64,000 bases of DNA from CAZSHX01 sp964606895 (GCA_964606895.1 CAZSHX010000014.1:5736-69735), one strand, 5' to 3'. Shown: positions 25,155 through 33,955, counted from the first letter of the stretch. Translations and numbers: made by a program. The notes: generated by a model not told the origin, from the sequence alone.

Positions 25155-25847
25155 TTGATTACCAAGGGAATTGCAGTTGTTCTGCTAAGTGGAGGTATGG
25201 ATTCTGCCTTGTGTGCTTCTATTGCCCAAAAAGAAGGATACGAGATTGCCGCTCTGCATCTGAATTATGGTCAAAGAACTCAATCAAGGGAGCTGAAAGC
25301 ATTTAATGACCTTCTGATTCATTTTGATATAAAGCAAAAACTAATTGTTGATGTAAGCCACTTTGCAAATATGGGCGGCTCAAGCTTAACTGATGATACT
25401 ATGGAAGTTACCATGGCAGATCTTGAAAACACAACCATTCCCTCAAGCTATGTACCTTTCAGAAATGGGAATATTCTTTCGATTGCCGCAAGCTGGACAG
25501 AAGTTCTGGGTGCAAGTGCGATTTTTATCGGTGCAAATCAGCTGGATAGCAGTGGATATCCCGATTGCAGACAAGAATTTTTTGATGCTTTCGAAAAGTC
25601 CATAGATTTAGGAACCAAACCCGAAACAAGAATCAAGATTTTTACCCCTATCATCAATTTTTCCAAAAAGGACATAGTCCAAAAAGGAATTGAACTTGGT
25701 ACCCCGTTTCATCTGACATGGAGTTGCTACAAAGAAACCGATTGTGCCTGCGGTATCTGCGATTCATGCGGGCTGAGGCTACGGGGTTTTGCTCAGGCAG
25801 GAATCGAAGACCCGATTAAATATTTAAAAAGACCTGAATATTTTTAA
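25155..25847 (+). CDS. queC: QueC, 7-cyano-7-deazaguanine synthase
   Basis: QueC makes preQ0 from 7-carboxy-7-deazaguanine, ATP and ammonia in queuosine synthesis. An ATG at 25089 is in frame, but the 22 extra residues are unlike the family. GGAG at 25145-25148 is well placed for the TTG at 25155, which gives 230 residues starting just before the PP-loop ATP motif VVLLSGGMDSA. The QueC zinc site follows at the end: SCYKETDCACGICDSCGLR. The QueD gene lies at 55140, with folE, and QueE was not seen. No preQ1 riboswitch is apparent upstream. Confidence 0.93.
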   Translation: MITKGIAVVLLSGGMDSALCASIAQKEGYEIAALHLNYGQRTQSRELKAFNDLLIHFDIKQKLIVDVSHFANMGGSSLTDDTMEVTMADLENTTIPSSYVPFRNGNILSIAASWTEVLGASAIFIGANQLDSSGYPDCRQEFFDAFEKSIDLGTKPETRIKIFTPIINFSKKDIVQKGIELGTPFHLTWSCYKETDCACGICDSCGLRLRGFAQAGIEDPIKYLKRPEYF

Positions 25848-26080
25848 TTCGTCTTTTTCCATATCCCCAAAAAATACTTTTTTTATCCGCATCTAAGCCA
25901 TTGATATGGATAATGATTAGCTTGTTTTCATTCTATTTTCATTAGATATTGTTAAGTTCGTAATTGTATTTGGCGAAGATTTTTAAGAATTAAGAAATGT
26001 TTTAACACTATTCTAAGATAAACATCGTCAAAAAAAAAGATTTATATCTACTAACATATTTATTAAAAAATGGAGGATAA

Positions 26081-26818
26081 ATGAAAAAAGTTTTGCTTAG
26101 TTTGCTCGCAGTATTTGCGATGTTCGCTTATGTTTCTAATGCTCAGCCGAAAATCGAAATCGAAGGCGGAACAGATACCTACGACTGGAAAACGGTTACA
26201 CCCAAAGACGACCCTTTAAAAGCCAGTGTCAAGATAAAAAATATTGGAAAAGATTCGCTCAGAATCAATGAAGTTAAAGCCGGTTGCGGTTGCACAACTG
26301 CACGTCTTGACGAAATAAAAGCCGTTCTTGGACCTGGTGAATCTACTACTTTACCTGTTACACTGAGACTCGGTTCAACACAGGGCGATTTGACAAAAAC
26401 TGTCAGAATTTCTTCGAATGATTCAACAGCAAAGGACAAGATTCTTTATCTTAAAGCTAAAGTTTTTCATCCAATTTCAATTAACCCTCAGTACTTTACT
26501 TTTAACGAAATGAAAGTCGGTTCGGAAGTTGTTTCATCAGTGAAAATCAAAAATAACACCGATAAAAGCCTTACTCTTTCTAATTTCGAAATTACACCCG
26601 ATAATGTTTTTGTTAATTATAACATGAAAAGCACAAAAGTTCTTCAGCCAAATGAAGAAATGGAAATTACTGCAAAATACAAAGCTGATAAAGTCGGATA
26701 TTTCAATTGCAGTCTTAAAATCAAAACAACTAACAAAGATCTTCCCGAACTCGTTGTAAGTGGTTACGGACAAGTTAAGGAATCACCGATTTTCAATAGT
26801 GCCGAACCAAAGAAATAA
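26081..26818 (+). CDS. exported DUF1573 domain protein
   Basis: A strong ribosome site (GGAGG) precedes the ATG. Residues 1-21 are a signal peptide (LLSLLAVFAMFAYVSNAQ), so the protein is exported. The mature part contains a DUF1573 module, recognised by IKNIGKDSLRINEVKAGCGC and PGESTTLPVTL, an Ig-like beta fold common in Bacteroidota, followed by a second similar repeat with IKNNTDKSLTLSNFEI. The function is unknown. It stands alone and is followed by a strong terminator, so it seems well expressed. Confidence 0.85.
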   Translation: MKKVLLSLLAVFAMFAYVSNAQPKIEIEGGTDTYDWKTVTPKDDPLKASVKIKNIGKDSLRINEVKAGCGCTTARLDEIKAVLGPGESTTLPVTLRLGSTQGDLTKTVRISSNDSTAKDKILYLKAKVFHPISINPQYFTFNEMKVGSEVVSSVKIKNNTDKSLTLSNFEITPDNVFVNYNMKSTKVLQPNEEMEITAKYKADKVGYFNCSLKIKTTNKDLPELVVSGYGQVKESPIFNSAEPKK

Positions 26819-26844
26819 TTTTCTTTGATGGTCAATTTTAAAAG

Positions 26845-26873
26845 AAGCCCGAATAATTTCGGGCTTTTTTTTT
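26845..26873 (+). terminator. rho-independent terminator after the DUF1573 gene
   Basis: A 9-bp perfect stem (AAGCCCGAA at 26845-26853, TTCGGGCTT at 26858-26866) with a TAAT loop runs into a T tract to 26873. It lies 26 bases after the stop codon. Confidence 0.92.
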
Positions 26874-26900
26874 CTCAATTCAAATATCCCCATTTATCAT

Positions 26901-27032
26901 CCAAATTGCATTGCATCATCAAAACAATTATGCAGAAGATGCAATGCAATTTCCATCTAACCTGTTGATATTATTTCAAATAACGATATTTTTGTCGTTG
27001 CATCTTTGGATGCAAAAAGATGCAAAGATGCA
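26901..27032. repeat. palindrome-rich non-coding repeat, copy 1
   Basis: The unit has two hairpins: a perfect 13-bp inverted repeat (26905-26917 with 26938-26950) built on TTGCATTGCATC, and a perfect 10-bp one (TGCATCTTTG at 26999-27008 with CAAAGATGCA at 27023-27032). The gap between them carries CCATCTAA and TTGATATTATT shared with copy 2. The hairpins share the same GATGCA core. It is non-coding and follows a terminator. Confidence 0.8.
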
Positions 27033-27123
27033 GCTTTTGGTGAATATTCGTCAAAGAATTCTGAACCTTGATTCACTTGATTTTAGGATTAACATGATCA
27101 AGATTCGTTCTTTCTTGAATTTT

Positions 27124-27255
27124 CCAAAATTGCATTGCATCATCAAAAAAAAATTGTAAAAAATGCAATGAAATACCATCTAAAACATTGATATTATTCC
27201 AATTAACGGATTTTTTTCATTTGCATCTTTGAGTTCAAAAAGATGCAAAGATGCA
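27124..27255. repeat. palindrome-rich non-coding repeat, copy 2
   Basis: A second copy in direct orientation, about 220 bases after the first, with the same order of elements: ATTGCATTGCATC at 27129-27141, a decayed partner at 27162-27174 (two mismatches), the CCATCTAAAACATTGATATT spacer, and a perfect second hairpin (TGCATCTTTG at 27222-27231 with CAAAGATGCA at 27246-27255). Both copies keep the second hairpin intact while the spacer and loop differ, which suggests selection on structure or a recent duplication. Confidence 0.8.
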
Positions 27256-27561
27256 AAATCTTACCGCCCTCCAAGAATACGAGGCGAGGTTGACTAACTT
27301 TCAATGAACAATCACAAATTAAATAAACGAAAAGCATGATTATTTATTGCTATGGAAATGAGGTAAATAAAATTTGTATTAGATGGATGTCTGTCAAAAA
27401 AAAATATTACGAAACACAACGATAAAGCAAAATATCATTCATAGTTTTCTCGATTCATAATTGTCAATTTCTCTAATAGTCCACCCCGTCAGGCTCCGCC
27501 TCCCGCAACTAAATGAGAGGACTTAAGAATTAATGTTTCGGGGTGCAGTCTGGAATGTATT
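27256..27561. other. intergenic stretch without a recognisable gene
   Basis: Mostly AT-rich sequence with no convincing reading frame. A short GC-rich patch begins at 27481 (CCACCCCGTCAGGCTCCGCC), out of character with its surroundings and possibly a remnant of a dispersed element. No gene is called. Confidence 0.4.
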
Positions 27562-27594
27562 TTGTGAGAATTGGTGAAAAAGTAAGTAAATTTG
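27562..27594 (+). promoter_or_regulatory. Bacteroidota-type promoter before the lipoprotein/radical SAM pair
   Basis: TTG at 27562-27564 (in TTTTG), a 22-base spacer and TAAATTTG at 27587-27594 fit the -33/-7 consensus, 36 bases ahead of the 27631 start. Confidence 0.5.
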
Positions 27595-27630
27595 TAAAAA
27601 CATAAATTACATTTTTCAAGGATTATAGAA

Positions 27631-28161
27631 ATGAAAATAAAAGATTTAATATCGCCGTTCATTTTGATAGCCGCAGGTTTGGCTTTTGTTTTGATTGCCG
27701 GACTTGTGATAATAACCAACGGAAAAAACAAAAAATTAATAGCCGGGAAAATTCGGATTGGAGCATTTTTGCTTAGTTTTAGCTGGTTTGTTTCGGGTTG
27801 CGATATTGGCGTTGTTAATTGCTATGCTCCGGTACCACCTGAAAACATAATCGAATTGATATCAAAAAATTCCAAAGTCGAAAAATATAATCAATTCCTT
27901 ACGGGTGATACGGTTTTTTGTTATGTTCATCAACCAACATTTTATTCTTATGCTTATGAATTAGTTGATTCAGTTTCAAATCTAACAAAGCAAAGCGGAA
28001 ATATGACCAACGATTCGACAAAATTCAATACAAAGTTCTTTCATTTTATCCTTGGTTCACAGCTTGAGAAAGGTACTTATACAATCAAGTATTCTGGTAT
28101 TGACTCTTTGCAATCCATCAAAACTCCTCTCAGTTGGTTCAATAGAATTTATATTAAATAG
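27631..28161 (+). CDS. membrane-anchored small protein with SGCD lipobox-like motif, partner of radical SAM gene
   Basis: A 176-residue protein with a first membrane segment (11-29, FILIAAGLAFVLIAGLVII), a basic loop, and a second hydrophobic segment ending FVSGCDIG, which resembles a lipobox. Next comes NCYAPVPPEN, a Cys-Tyr-x-Pro motif. The remainder looks like a periplasmic beta-rich domain. The next gene, six bases later, encodes a radical SAM/SPASM enzyme, so the two are almost certainly one unit. The layout recalls the Bacteroidota rSAM/lipoprotein pairs (TIGR04133/TIGR04134), where the lipoprotein is thought to be modified; membership is my inference and the double-helix N-terminus is atypical. 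Confidence 0.6.
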   Translation: MKIKDLISPFILIAAGLAFVLIAGLVIITNGKNKKLIAGKIRIGAFLLSFSWFVSGCDIGVVNCYAPVPPENIIELISKNSKVEKYNQFLTGDTVFCYVHQPTFYSYAYELVDSVSNLTKQSGNMTNDSTKFNTKFFHFILGSQLEKGTYTIKYSGIDSLQSIKTPLSWFNRIYIK

Positions 28162-28167
28162 CAAAAG

Positions 28168-29187
28168 ATGCAATCGGAACTGAATTACATTATTTTCGAA
28201 ACGACTTCCCTATGCAATCTGGATTGTCTTTATTGCTATAATATATGGAAAAGACCCGGCGAAACAATAATTCATTCAAATTCTTATAAATCGGCACTTC
28301 GCACTTTAAAAAAAATTTTCAGTTCAGCCAAAGTAAACTCTATAACCTTCACAGGCGGCGAACCGCTTTTGGCAGAAAGATTCAGCGAGCTTGTTCTTTT
28401 TTGCAGATTGAAAAAAGCGAATGTCAGCATCATCACAAACGGCTGTGCCGGAACTTATGAACAATATAAAGAACTCGCAAGTCTTGGAATAAAACTCTTC
28501 ACTTTGCCGTTACATTCTTATTTGCCCGTAGTTCATGACGCAATGGTCAGAAAATCGGGTTCTCATAAAAAAGTTCTGGATTCCGTCAAAATACTGCAAT
28601 CCTTTAATACATCTGTCGTAGTTGACATTGTTCTGACTAAAATGAACATTGGTCATTTGCGAAAAACTATCGAATTCATTAAGGAACTTGGAATTCTAAA
28701 TATTATGCTTACCAGATATAATGTCGGTGGAGAAGGACTTAAGCACAGCTTTGAACTAATACCGGACCAGAGCGAATTGAAAAATGGATTCACAACTGCA
28801 AATCTTGTGTCCAAGGAGCTGAATATTAAAATCACTTCCAACGTATGTACTCCGCTTTGCATTTTGAATCCTGATGATTACGATTCAATCCCGACTTTCT
28901 CATGTACTGCTGACATCAGGAAAATGCCTCTGACATTTGATATCGCTGGTAATATGAGGATATGCAATCACTCACCTAAAGTAATTGGGAATATATTCGA
29001 GAATAATCTCATTGAATTACTCGATGATGATTACGTTCAAAAATGGAAAAAGATTAAACCTGAATACTGTGCTGAATGTTTAATCTATGATAAATGCTTC
29101 GGTGGATGCAGAGCCGCTACCGAGCAAACCGGAAAAGGACTTGCTTTTCCCGATCCGATAATTGAATACTACAGGAATGAAAGCTGA
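28168..29187 (+). CDS. radical SAM/SPASM protein
   Basis: A 339-residue radical SAM enzyme. The cluster motif CX3CX2C is at Cys16, Cys20 and Cys23 (CNLDCLYCYN); GGEPLLAE and the TNG strand follow in the barrel. The C-terminal half carries SPASM-type cysteines: FSCTADIRKM, RICNHSPKVIGNI and CAECLIYDKCFGGC, expected to hold auxiliary [4Fe-4S] clusters. SPASM proteins usually modify peptides or proteins. It follows a putative lipoprotein gene by six bases, so that product is the best candidate substrate. It is unlikely to be the AmmeMemoRadiSam enzyme, which lacks SPASM. Downstream is a decayed region. Confidence 0.85.
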   Translation: MQSELNYIIFETTSLCNLDCLYCYNIWKRPGETIIHSNSYKSALRTLKKIFSSAKVNSITFTGGEPLLAERFSELVLFCRLKKANVSIITNGCAGTYEQYKELASLGIKLFTLPLHSYLPVVHDAMVRKSGSHKKVLDSVKILQSFNTSVVVDIVLTKMNIGHLRKTIEFIKELGILNIMLTRYNVGGEGLKHSFELIPDQSELKNGFTTANLVSKELNIKITSNVCTPLCILNPDDYDSIPTFSCTADIRKMPLTFDIAGNMRICNHSPKVIGNIFENNLIELLDDDYVQKWKKIKPEYCAECLIYDKCFGGCRAATEQTGKGLAFPDPIIEYYRNES

Positions 29188-29204
29188 AAAAACTATTCAC
29201 ACAT

Positions 29205-29300
29205 TTATTTAACCGCCACACTTTTAATATTCATAAATTCCCTGATACCCTGATACGAAAGCTCTCTTCCAAAGCCTGAATATTTTGGCGAAAAAGGTCG
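29205..29300 (-). pseudogene. C-terminal remnant of an aldehyde dehydrogenase
   Basis: Read leftward from about 29297 to the stop at 29205, one frame gives YSGFGRELSYQGIREFMN then IKSVAVK and a stop. This is the tail of the succinate-semialdehyde type ALDH family (RSGFGRELSRYGIREF). Upstream of it the frame breaks at TGA, and nothing else of the gene remains before the next feature. It differs from the tail of the P5C dehydrogenase at 34924, so it is not a piece of that gene. It shows that this accessory stretch has lost a metabolic gene. Confidence 0.7.
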
Positions 29301-29470
29301 TCATACTTCACTCGAATTGAGTCTAATATTACATATTTATTCGCTTCACTTGGATTTTCATTGCTTATAAAGCTAAATAAATGGACACTAACAATAGTTC
29401 AATATTATAAAGAATTTTAAAAGTAAACCACCACTCGGTTTTTAAGATAATGCTATAAATTTGTAAATTC

Positions 29471-30766
29471 CTATATCTTCACAAACTTCCCAACTCTGTA
29501 CCCTTCTCTCACAAAATAAATACCAGACGGCAAACCCGAAACGCTAATTCTAAATTGGGAATTATTTAAATTAGAAATATTCAGAAGCTCTTCACCAAAT
29601 ACATTGAAAATGCGAATATAGGGTAAAGGGGACTGAGGCTCAACAGAGATTTCTATGAAATCCGCGGCTGGGTTAGGATAAACACTGAATTCGCTTTTTG
29701 GAAGTTCGTTATCACTTACAGAAACAATACATCCGGCAATTTCCATCGCTTTTTCGAAAACTTCATCCCTACCTTGACGGATGCCCTGGATAGTTTGATA
29801 AACAACGCTGTCCGGTATAATCCCAATTCGTTGGGTTTGTTTGCCGTCAGGATAAAAAACACCCAATGAGGTAAACCCTGCACTCAAATCGTTACTGAAA
29901 AATATTTTTGTTATGTTACCATCAGCACCGGCAGTCGGACTTCCTACAACAATGGAGTTAGGCATTGCCCGTAAAATCATTGTGCAAAATTCAATACTGC
30001 TTTGTGATTCCTGATTACAAATGATAATTATTTTTCCTTTGTAATACAAAGGATTATTATCAACATCGAAGTAGGAATAATCCCAATAAAAGGTTCAGGG
30101 ATATTTCACATCAGGGATAGTCAATTTGGCGAAACACTTTTTCTTAGGATAAATTAAATCCGCTAAGGACCAGGTGGCTCCCTCCAAGTCGCTTCTCAAA
30201 TCAATAACCATAGCACTGGTATAGTAAAGGCCGCTATACATAGATTTAACATCCAGTTCTTTTAACATACCCATATTCACAAAACCAACATTACAATCCC
30301 ATTTTTTCCATTTTATACTGCTTATATATTCATTCGGTGAATAATCGTAAAACCAACTATTATTGATTGAACTAAATCTCACATAAGAAACAGATTGGGC
30401 ATTACCCGAACTGTCTTTATATCCGATATTAATGTAAGAACCCATTTCCCCGAGTAACATCTTGCGGCAGACTTCTCGCCTGAATACATCAGGGTTCCCT
30501 TCTGAAATATATTGACGGAGACTATCCTCCATTTGTGAAGTGGGTGTACCGCCAATTGATGTAATAATATCACCTTTGGCTATTTGCGGATAACCTGATT
30601 TTACAACTACATATTGGTTTTCTGCATACCTCAAAACCAACTTAGGGCTGTAATCGTAATCCGGTGAAAATAATTCAACATGGGCATCATCAAGTTTCGA
30701 TGTCATTTTCTTGAACGACCCAACAAAGTCTGAGTAATTGGAATCAATAGCAAAGGATTGGATGTA
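29471..30766 (-). pseudogene. S41-family peptidase with T9SS type A sorting domain, interrupted
   Basis: Two adjacent frame segments (30766-30098 and 30094-29471) are in the same phase and separated by one TGA (30095-30097), reading VKYP, stop, TFYWDYSYFDV. Joined, they give an S41-like peptidase with the PDZ-like region (GDIITSIGGTP) and the late block VVGSPTAGADGNITK. Its C-terminus (FSVYPNPAADFIEIS, then ELLNISN and SGIYFVREG) is a T9SS type A sorting domain. At the N-terminus the frame begins right after a TAA (30769-30767), where homology continues into the next reading phase. Proteins like this are exported and attached to the cell surface. It belongs with the broken propeller segment upstream. 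Confidence 0.75.
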
Positions 30767-30783
30767 TTACCTGTTTTATCTTT

Positions 30784-31537
30784 TCAGAGAAATTTGAGAA
30801 TCTCATAATTCTTATCATTCTCAATGAATTTAAATTGCTTTTTCTCAGGATTGATTTCAAATATTTTATCTTCGGTATAATCATCATTTCCACTGTGTTC
30901 GGTTCTCGATTTTTTTAGAACATGAGTTTTGATTATCAATTCGCAATTGTTGCCTAAAAAGTAAACAGGATAATTTTTGGAATTTTGAATACAGGAATCA
31001 ATGTATTTATTTCCGGTAAAGTAAGAATCAAACCTGTCTTTGGCGGCATTGTAGCAGAGCAGGAAAAAGTCTTTTCTTTCGGTCGAAAACCCTCCATACA
31101 ATAAAGTGCCATTGAAATTGAAAAATGGATGCAATGTTAACACGGAACCGATTGGTTTTCTATCTTGATACAATTTACAAATTTTGAACTTGCCAGTTTT
31201 GAGGTCTAATCTGTTAATTTCTCCTAAACTTGTTGAAGTCCAGATTGCCCCATTTTTATCTTCAAAAATAGATGAGACCTTGTTATAGGAAATTGTTGAA
31301 GGGTCATCATGAATATGCTTAAAAACCACAAACTCTTTCCCGTCATAACGGTATAAACCATTTGGAGTTCCCAGCCAGATAAATCCCCGGCTTTCCTCCA
31401 AACCGCAATTAATATTAGTAAGCGAAAGCCCTTCGGATTTTTTTTATGACATCAATATTATAGTCCTGTGAGCTGATGCAGACAGGCAGGAGGAGTAAAC
31501 ACACAACACAAACTATTATCCGATTGAAGCATTTCAT
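30784..31537 (-). pseudogene. signal peptide plus sensor-propeller fragment, frameshifted
   Basis: A signal peptide begins at the ATG 31537 (MKCFNRIIVCVVCLLLLPVC, then ISSQDYN). After about 30 codons the frame is lost at a run of eight A (31445-31438). In the next phase the sequence resumes as SEGLSLTNINCGLEESRG and then FIWLGTPNGLYRYDGKEF, the blade pattern of two-component-regulator propellers, running to a TGA at 30784. Beyond that stop the same phase continues (KDKTGNTSNP) and then shifts into the S41 segment. One extra A in the homopolymer would explain the first break. It may be the front half of one decayed propeller-S41-T9SS gene of about 690 codons, or a separate truncated gene. Confidence 0.65.
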
Positions 31538-31769
31538 AAACGTACGTATTTAGAAATTTAAAACAAAATAACCAAAAACAACAAAGAAAGCAATCATAAA
31601 ATTAAGCAAATTTTGGTTGAGATACAAGTGAGTTATAAATTGTGAATTGTTAATTGAAAATTGGACAAGAATCTTCATTTCCCTCTTTGAAAAAGGGGGG
31701 CAGGGGGATTTTCTTCTCTTAAACTCTTCAACAGCTAACCGCCTAACCAACTAAGCAACTAAACACTTA

Positions 31770-32756
31770 TTAGTATTTTCTGCCGCTCATTTTGCCGATT
31801 AACCAAATCAGAAGTTCTTTGTAATAGCTGTCGTTCAGGTTTTCCAAACTTGAAATTGCTATTTGAAGATGCTTTTCAGTTTCATCCGAGATTGCATCCA
31901 AAATTCCAAGCTTTTCGAAAAGTTCTCTCATTTTGGGAACATATTCTTCGGAAAGTCCATTATTCGAATAAAACTTTTCTATTAGTGCAATATCATCAGG
32001 TTGAGTAGCAAGTTGTTTAGTTTTGATAATCAATAAAGTTTTTTTGCCTTCAATAATATCTTGTCCGATTTTCTTGCCGAGCTTGTCCTGATCGGCAGAA
32101 ATATCGAGCAAATCGTCCTGAAGCTGGAAAGCAATACCCAAATGGTAAGCATATTCGGAAAGCGAATGAAACTGCTCATCAGAACAATTGCCGATTAATC
32201 CTCCAAGCATAGAGCAGGTTTGCAGTATTTTTGCAGTTTTTTTGTCAATCATTAGGATGTAATCTTCAGGCGAAACGTCTTGCATTGTATTGAAATCCAT
32301 GTCGTAAGCCTGACCTTCGCAAACTTCAATCAATCCTTCTGTAAAAGTACTGATAATATCTGTAAATCGCGAATGCTCTATATAACTATTAAGAAGTTTG
32401 TACGCCCAGCCGACCATCACGTCACCTGTTAGAATGGCAACTGAGCTATCCCATTTTTTGTGAACAGTTGGTTTCCCTCGTCGAAACGAGGATTCATCCA
32501 TAATGTCGTCATGGACTAAAGTGAAGTTATGAAGAGTTTCAATTGCGATAGCCGCATCCAATGCTTTTTCCGGCTGTCCGCATATTGCACCGGCAGAAAT
32601 CATAGTCAGAAAAGGTCTGATTCTTTTTCCGCCTGCTGACATCACATAATTGAAAGGTTCATAAATCGAAAAAGGAGGCTTCGATGTGAAAAGTTCGCTG
32701 ATTCGATTTTCGGTTAGTTCAGTCAGTTCATCGAAATATTGTTGATATTCCTTCAT
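31770..32756 (-). CDS. polyprenyl synthetase (trans-isoprenyl diphosphate synthase)
   Basis: The frame is open further upstream into dprA, but the ATG at 32756 (MKEYQQYFDEL) is chosen because the extra residues overlap the dprA end. The 328-residue protein has the first Asp-rich motif VHDDIMDESSFRRG and the second, FQLQDDLLDI, plus GGKRIRPFLT near the N-terminus. It condenses isopentenyl diphosphate with allylic diphosphates to make farnesyl-, octaprenyl-type or similar chains for quinones and the undecaprenyl carrier. Chain length cannot be read with confidence. It lies 10 bases after the dprA stop, likely the same transcript. Confidence 0.9.
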   Translation of the reverse strand: MKEYQQYFDELTELTENRISELFTSKPPFSIYEPFNYVMSAGGKRIRPFLTMISAGAICGQPEKALDAAIAIETLHNFTLVHDDIMDESSFRRGKPTVHKKWDSSVAILTGDVMVGWAYKLLNSYIEHSRFTDIISTFTEGLIEVCEGQAYDMDFNTMQDVSPEDYILMIDKKTAKILQTCSMLGGLIGNCSDEQFHSLSEYAYHLGIAFQLQDDLLDISADQDKLGKKIGQDIIEGKKTLLIIKTKQLATQPDDIALIEKFYSNNGLSEEYVPKMRELFEKLGILDAISDETEKHLQIAISSLENLNDSYYKELLIWLIGKMSGRKY

Positions 32757-32766
32757 ATTCTTTCTT

Positions 32767-33879
32767 TCAATTATTTTTGATGTAATATTTTCCGGGCAAT
32801 TGCCTGACGAGTCCTTTGAATTCAAAATCAAGAAGCTTAACAAGCAATTCGGAAATATCCATTTGAGCTTTGTCGGCTAAAGTATCAATTTGAATTGGTT
32901 CGTAAGAAAGATTCTCAAAAACCCGCAGCTCGGAAGCTTCAAAATTATATTCAGGTTGCTTAATTGTAAAAAGATTCTGCTTGGTTTCTATTCCAAGAGT
33001 TTCAAGAATATCAGACGGAGTAATCGTTATTCTGGCAATGTCTTTTTGAACAAGCCTGTTTGTACCAAAACTTTTTTCGGAATTGAGATTGCCCGGGACA
33101 GCGAAGACATCGCGGTTTTGGTCAAAAGCAAAACGAGCTGTAATCAGCGAACCGCCTTTTTCGCCGCTTTCTATAACAAGTGTGGCTATAGATATTCCGC
33201 TGATGATTCGGTTTCTTTGTGGGAAATAAGCCGGCAATGCCTTAATTCCGCAACGGTATTCGGAGATAATTGCACCCCCTGATTCCAATATTCGTTTAGA
33301 TGTTCTTTCTGCAACTGCAGACCCGATCCCAATACAGTCAATGCCTGAAGCAATAATGGCATAAGTAATACCTGATGCTTCGATTGCTGAAGTATGTGCA
33401 ATTGTATCCGTACCGTAAGCCATACCGCTGGTTACAATAAGAGAGTTCTTTGCAAAATATTCCGAATATTTTTCAGTTGTAAGCTTGCCGTAAAGTGTGT
33501 TTTTTCGGGTGCCTACGATTGAAATAGAAGTTCTGTCGGGTGGCTGAAGAATTCCTTTAACGAATAGAATAACAGGTGGACCTGTTATCTGCTTCAAAAG
33601 TGAAGGATAATTCTCATCCCAAAGAGTCACGATTTGAATTTTGTTTTTCTCACAAAGTTCCATCTGGCTTTCAGCTTGCAAAAGTGATTCTTTCACAATA
33701 TTAGAAAAGAGAGTTTCCTGAGAAACATTTGAAGCGAGAGGCTCATTCAGGGAGTTAGCATAGAATTTTTGGAAGGATTTGTACTTCTCAACAATTTTCT
33801 TGATGCTATTGTAAGTAAGCCCTTTAATATAAGTCATAGCGACAACATGCTTGACTGTCCATCTATCAGGTAGTGCCAT
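32767..33879 (-). CDS. dprA: DprA/Smf, DNA-processing protein
   Basis: DprA loads RecA onto incoming single-stranded DNA during natural transformation. The 370-residue protein has an N-terminal SAM-like region, the Rossmann-like core with SIVGTRKNTLYG, GMAYGTDTIAHTSAIEASG, FPQRNRIISGIS and SGEKGGSLITARFA, and a C-terminal winged-helix region (YEPIQIDTLADKAQMDISE). TATTTTTG at 33915-33908 and TTTG 16 bases upstream form a plausible promoter. The next gene, polyprenyl synthetase, follows closely on the same strand. No competence pilus genes are in the window. Confidence 0.93.
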   Translation of the reverse strand: MALPDRWTVKHVVAMTYIKGLTYNSIKKIVEKYKSFQKFYANSLNEPLASNVSQETLFSNIVKESLLQAESQMELCEKNKIQIVTLWDENYPSLLKQITGPPVILFVKGILQPPDRTSISIVGTRKNTLYGKLTTEKYSEYFAKNSLIVTSGMAYGTDTIAHTSAIEASGITYAIIASGIDCIGIGSAVAERTSKRILESGGAIISEYRCGIKALPAYFPQRNRIISGISIATLVIESGEKGGSLITARFAFDQNRDVFAVPGNLNSEKSFGTNRLVQKDIARITITPSDILETLGIETKQNLFTIKQPEYNFEASELRVFENLSYEPIQIDTLADKAQMDISELLVKLLDFEFKGLVRQLPGKYYIKNN

Positions 33880-33907
33880 AATCTGAATTCCATAACTTTA
33901 GAAAAAA

Positions 33908-33935
33908 CAAAAATATGATTATTGATTGTAACAAA
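33908..33935 (-). promoter_or_regulatory. possible Bacteroidota-type promoter for dprA
   Basis: Read leftward, TTTG (33935-33932), a 16-base spacer and TATTTTTG (33915-33908) approximate the -33/-7 consensus, 28 bases before the dprA ATG. The spacer is one base short of the usual range. Confidence 0.4.
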
Positions 33936-33955
33936 GAAATAAAAATTGCACAAAA

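Noticed and set aside
26911..27159. An 82-residue ORF across the repeat region
   Set aside because: It consists largely of translated repeat sequence, has no ribosome site and no family resemblance; the hairpin structure explains the DNA better.
27481..27561. GC-rich patch as an insertion-sequence end
   Set aside because: It has no inverted partner, no transposase remnant and no target duplication visible.
28168..29187. The radical SAM gene as the missing AmmeMemoRadiSam partner
   Set aside because: It has SPASM-type C-terminal cysteines, is 16 kb from the Memo-AMMECR1 gene and is paired with the lipoprotein gene, so it belongs to a different system.
31550..31769. A 66-residue ORF and a G-rich motif after the pseudogene
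   Set aside because: The ORF lacks a start context and matches nothing. The run CCCTCTTTGAAAAAGGGGGG is a short GC-rich motif seen in many FCB genomes and not a gene.
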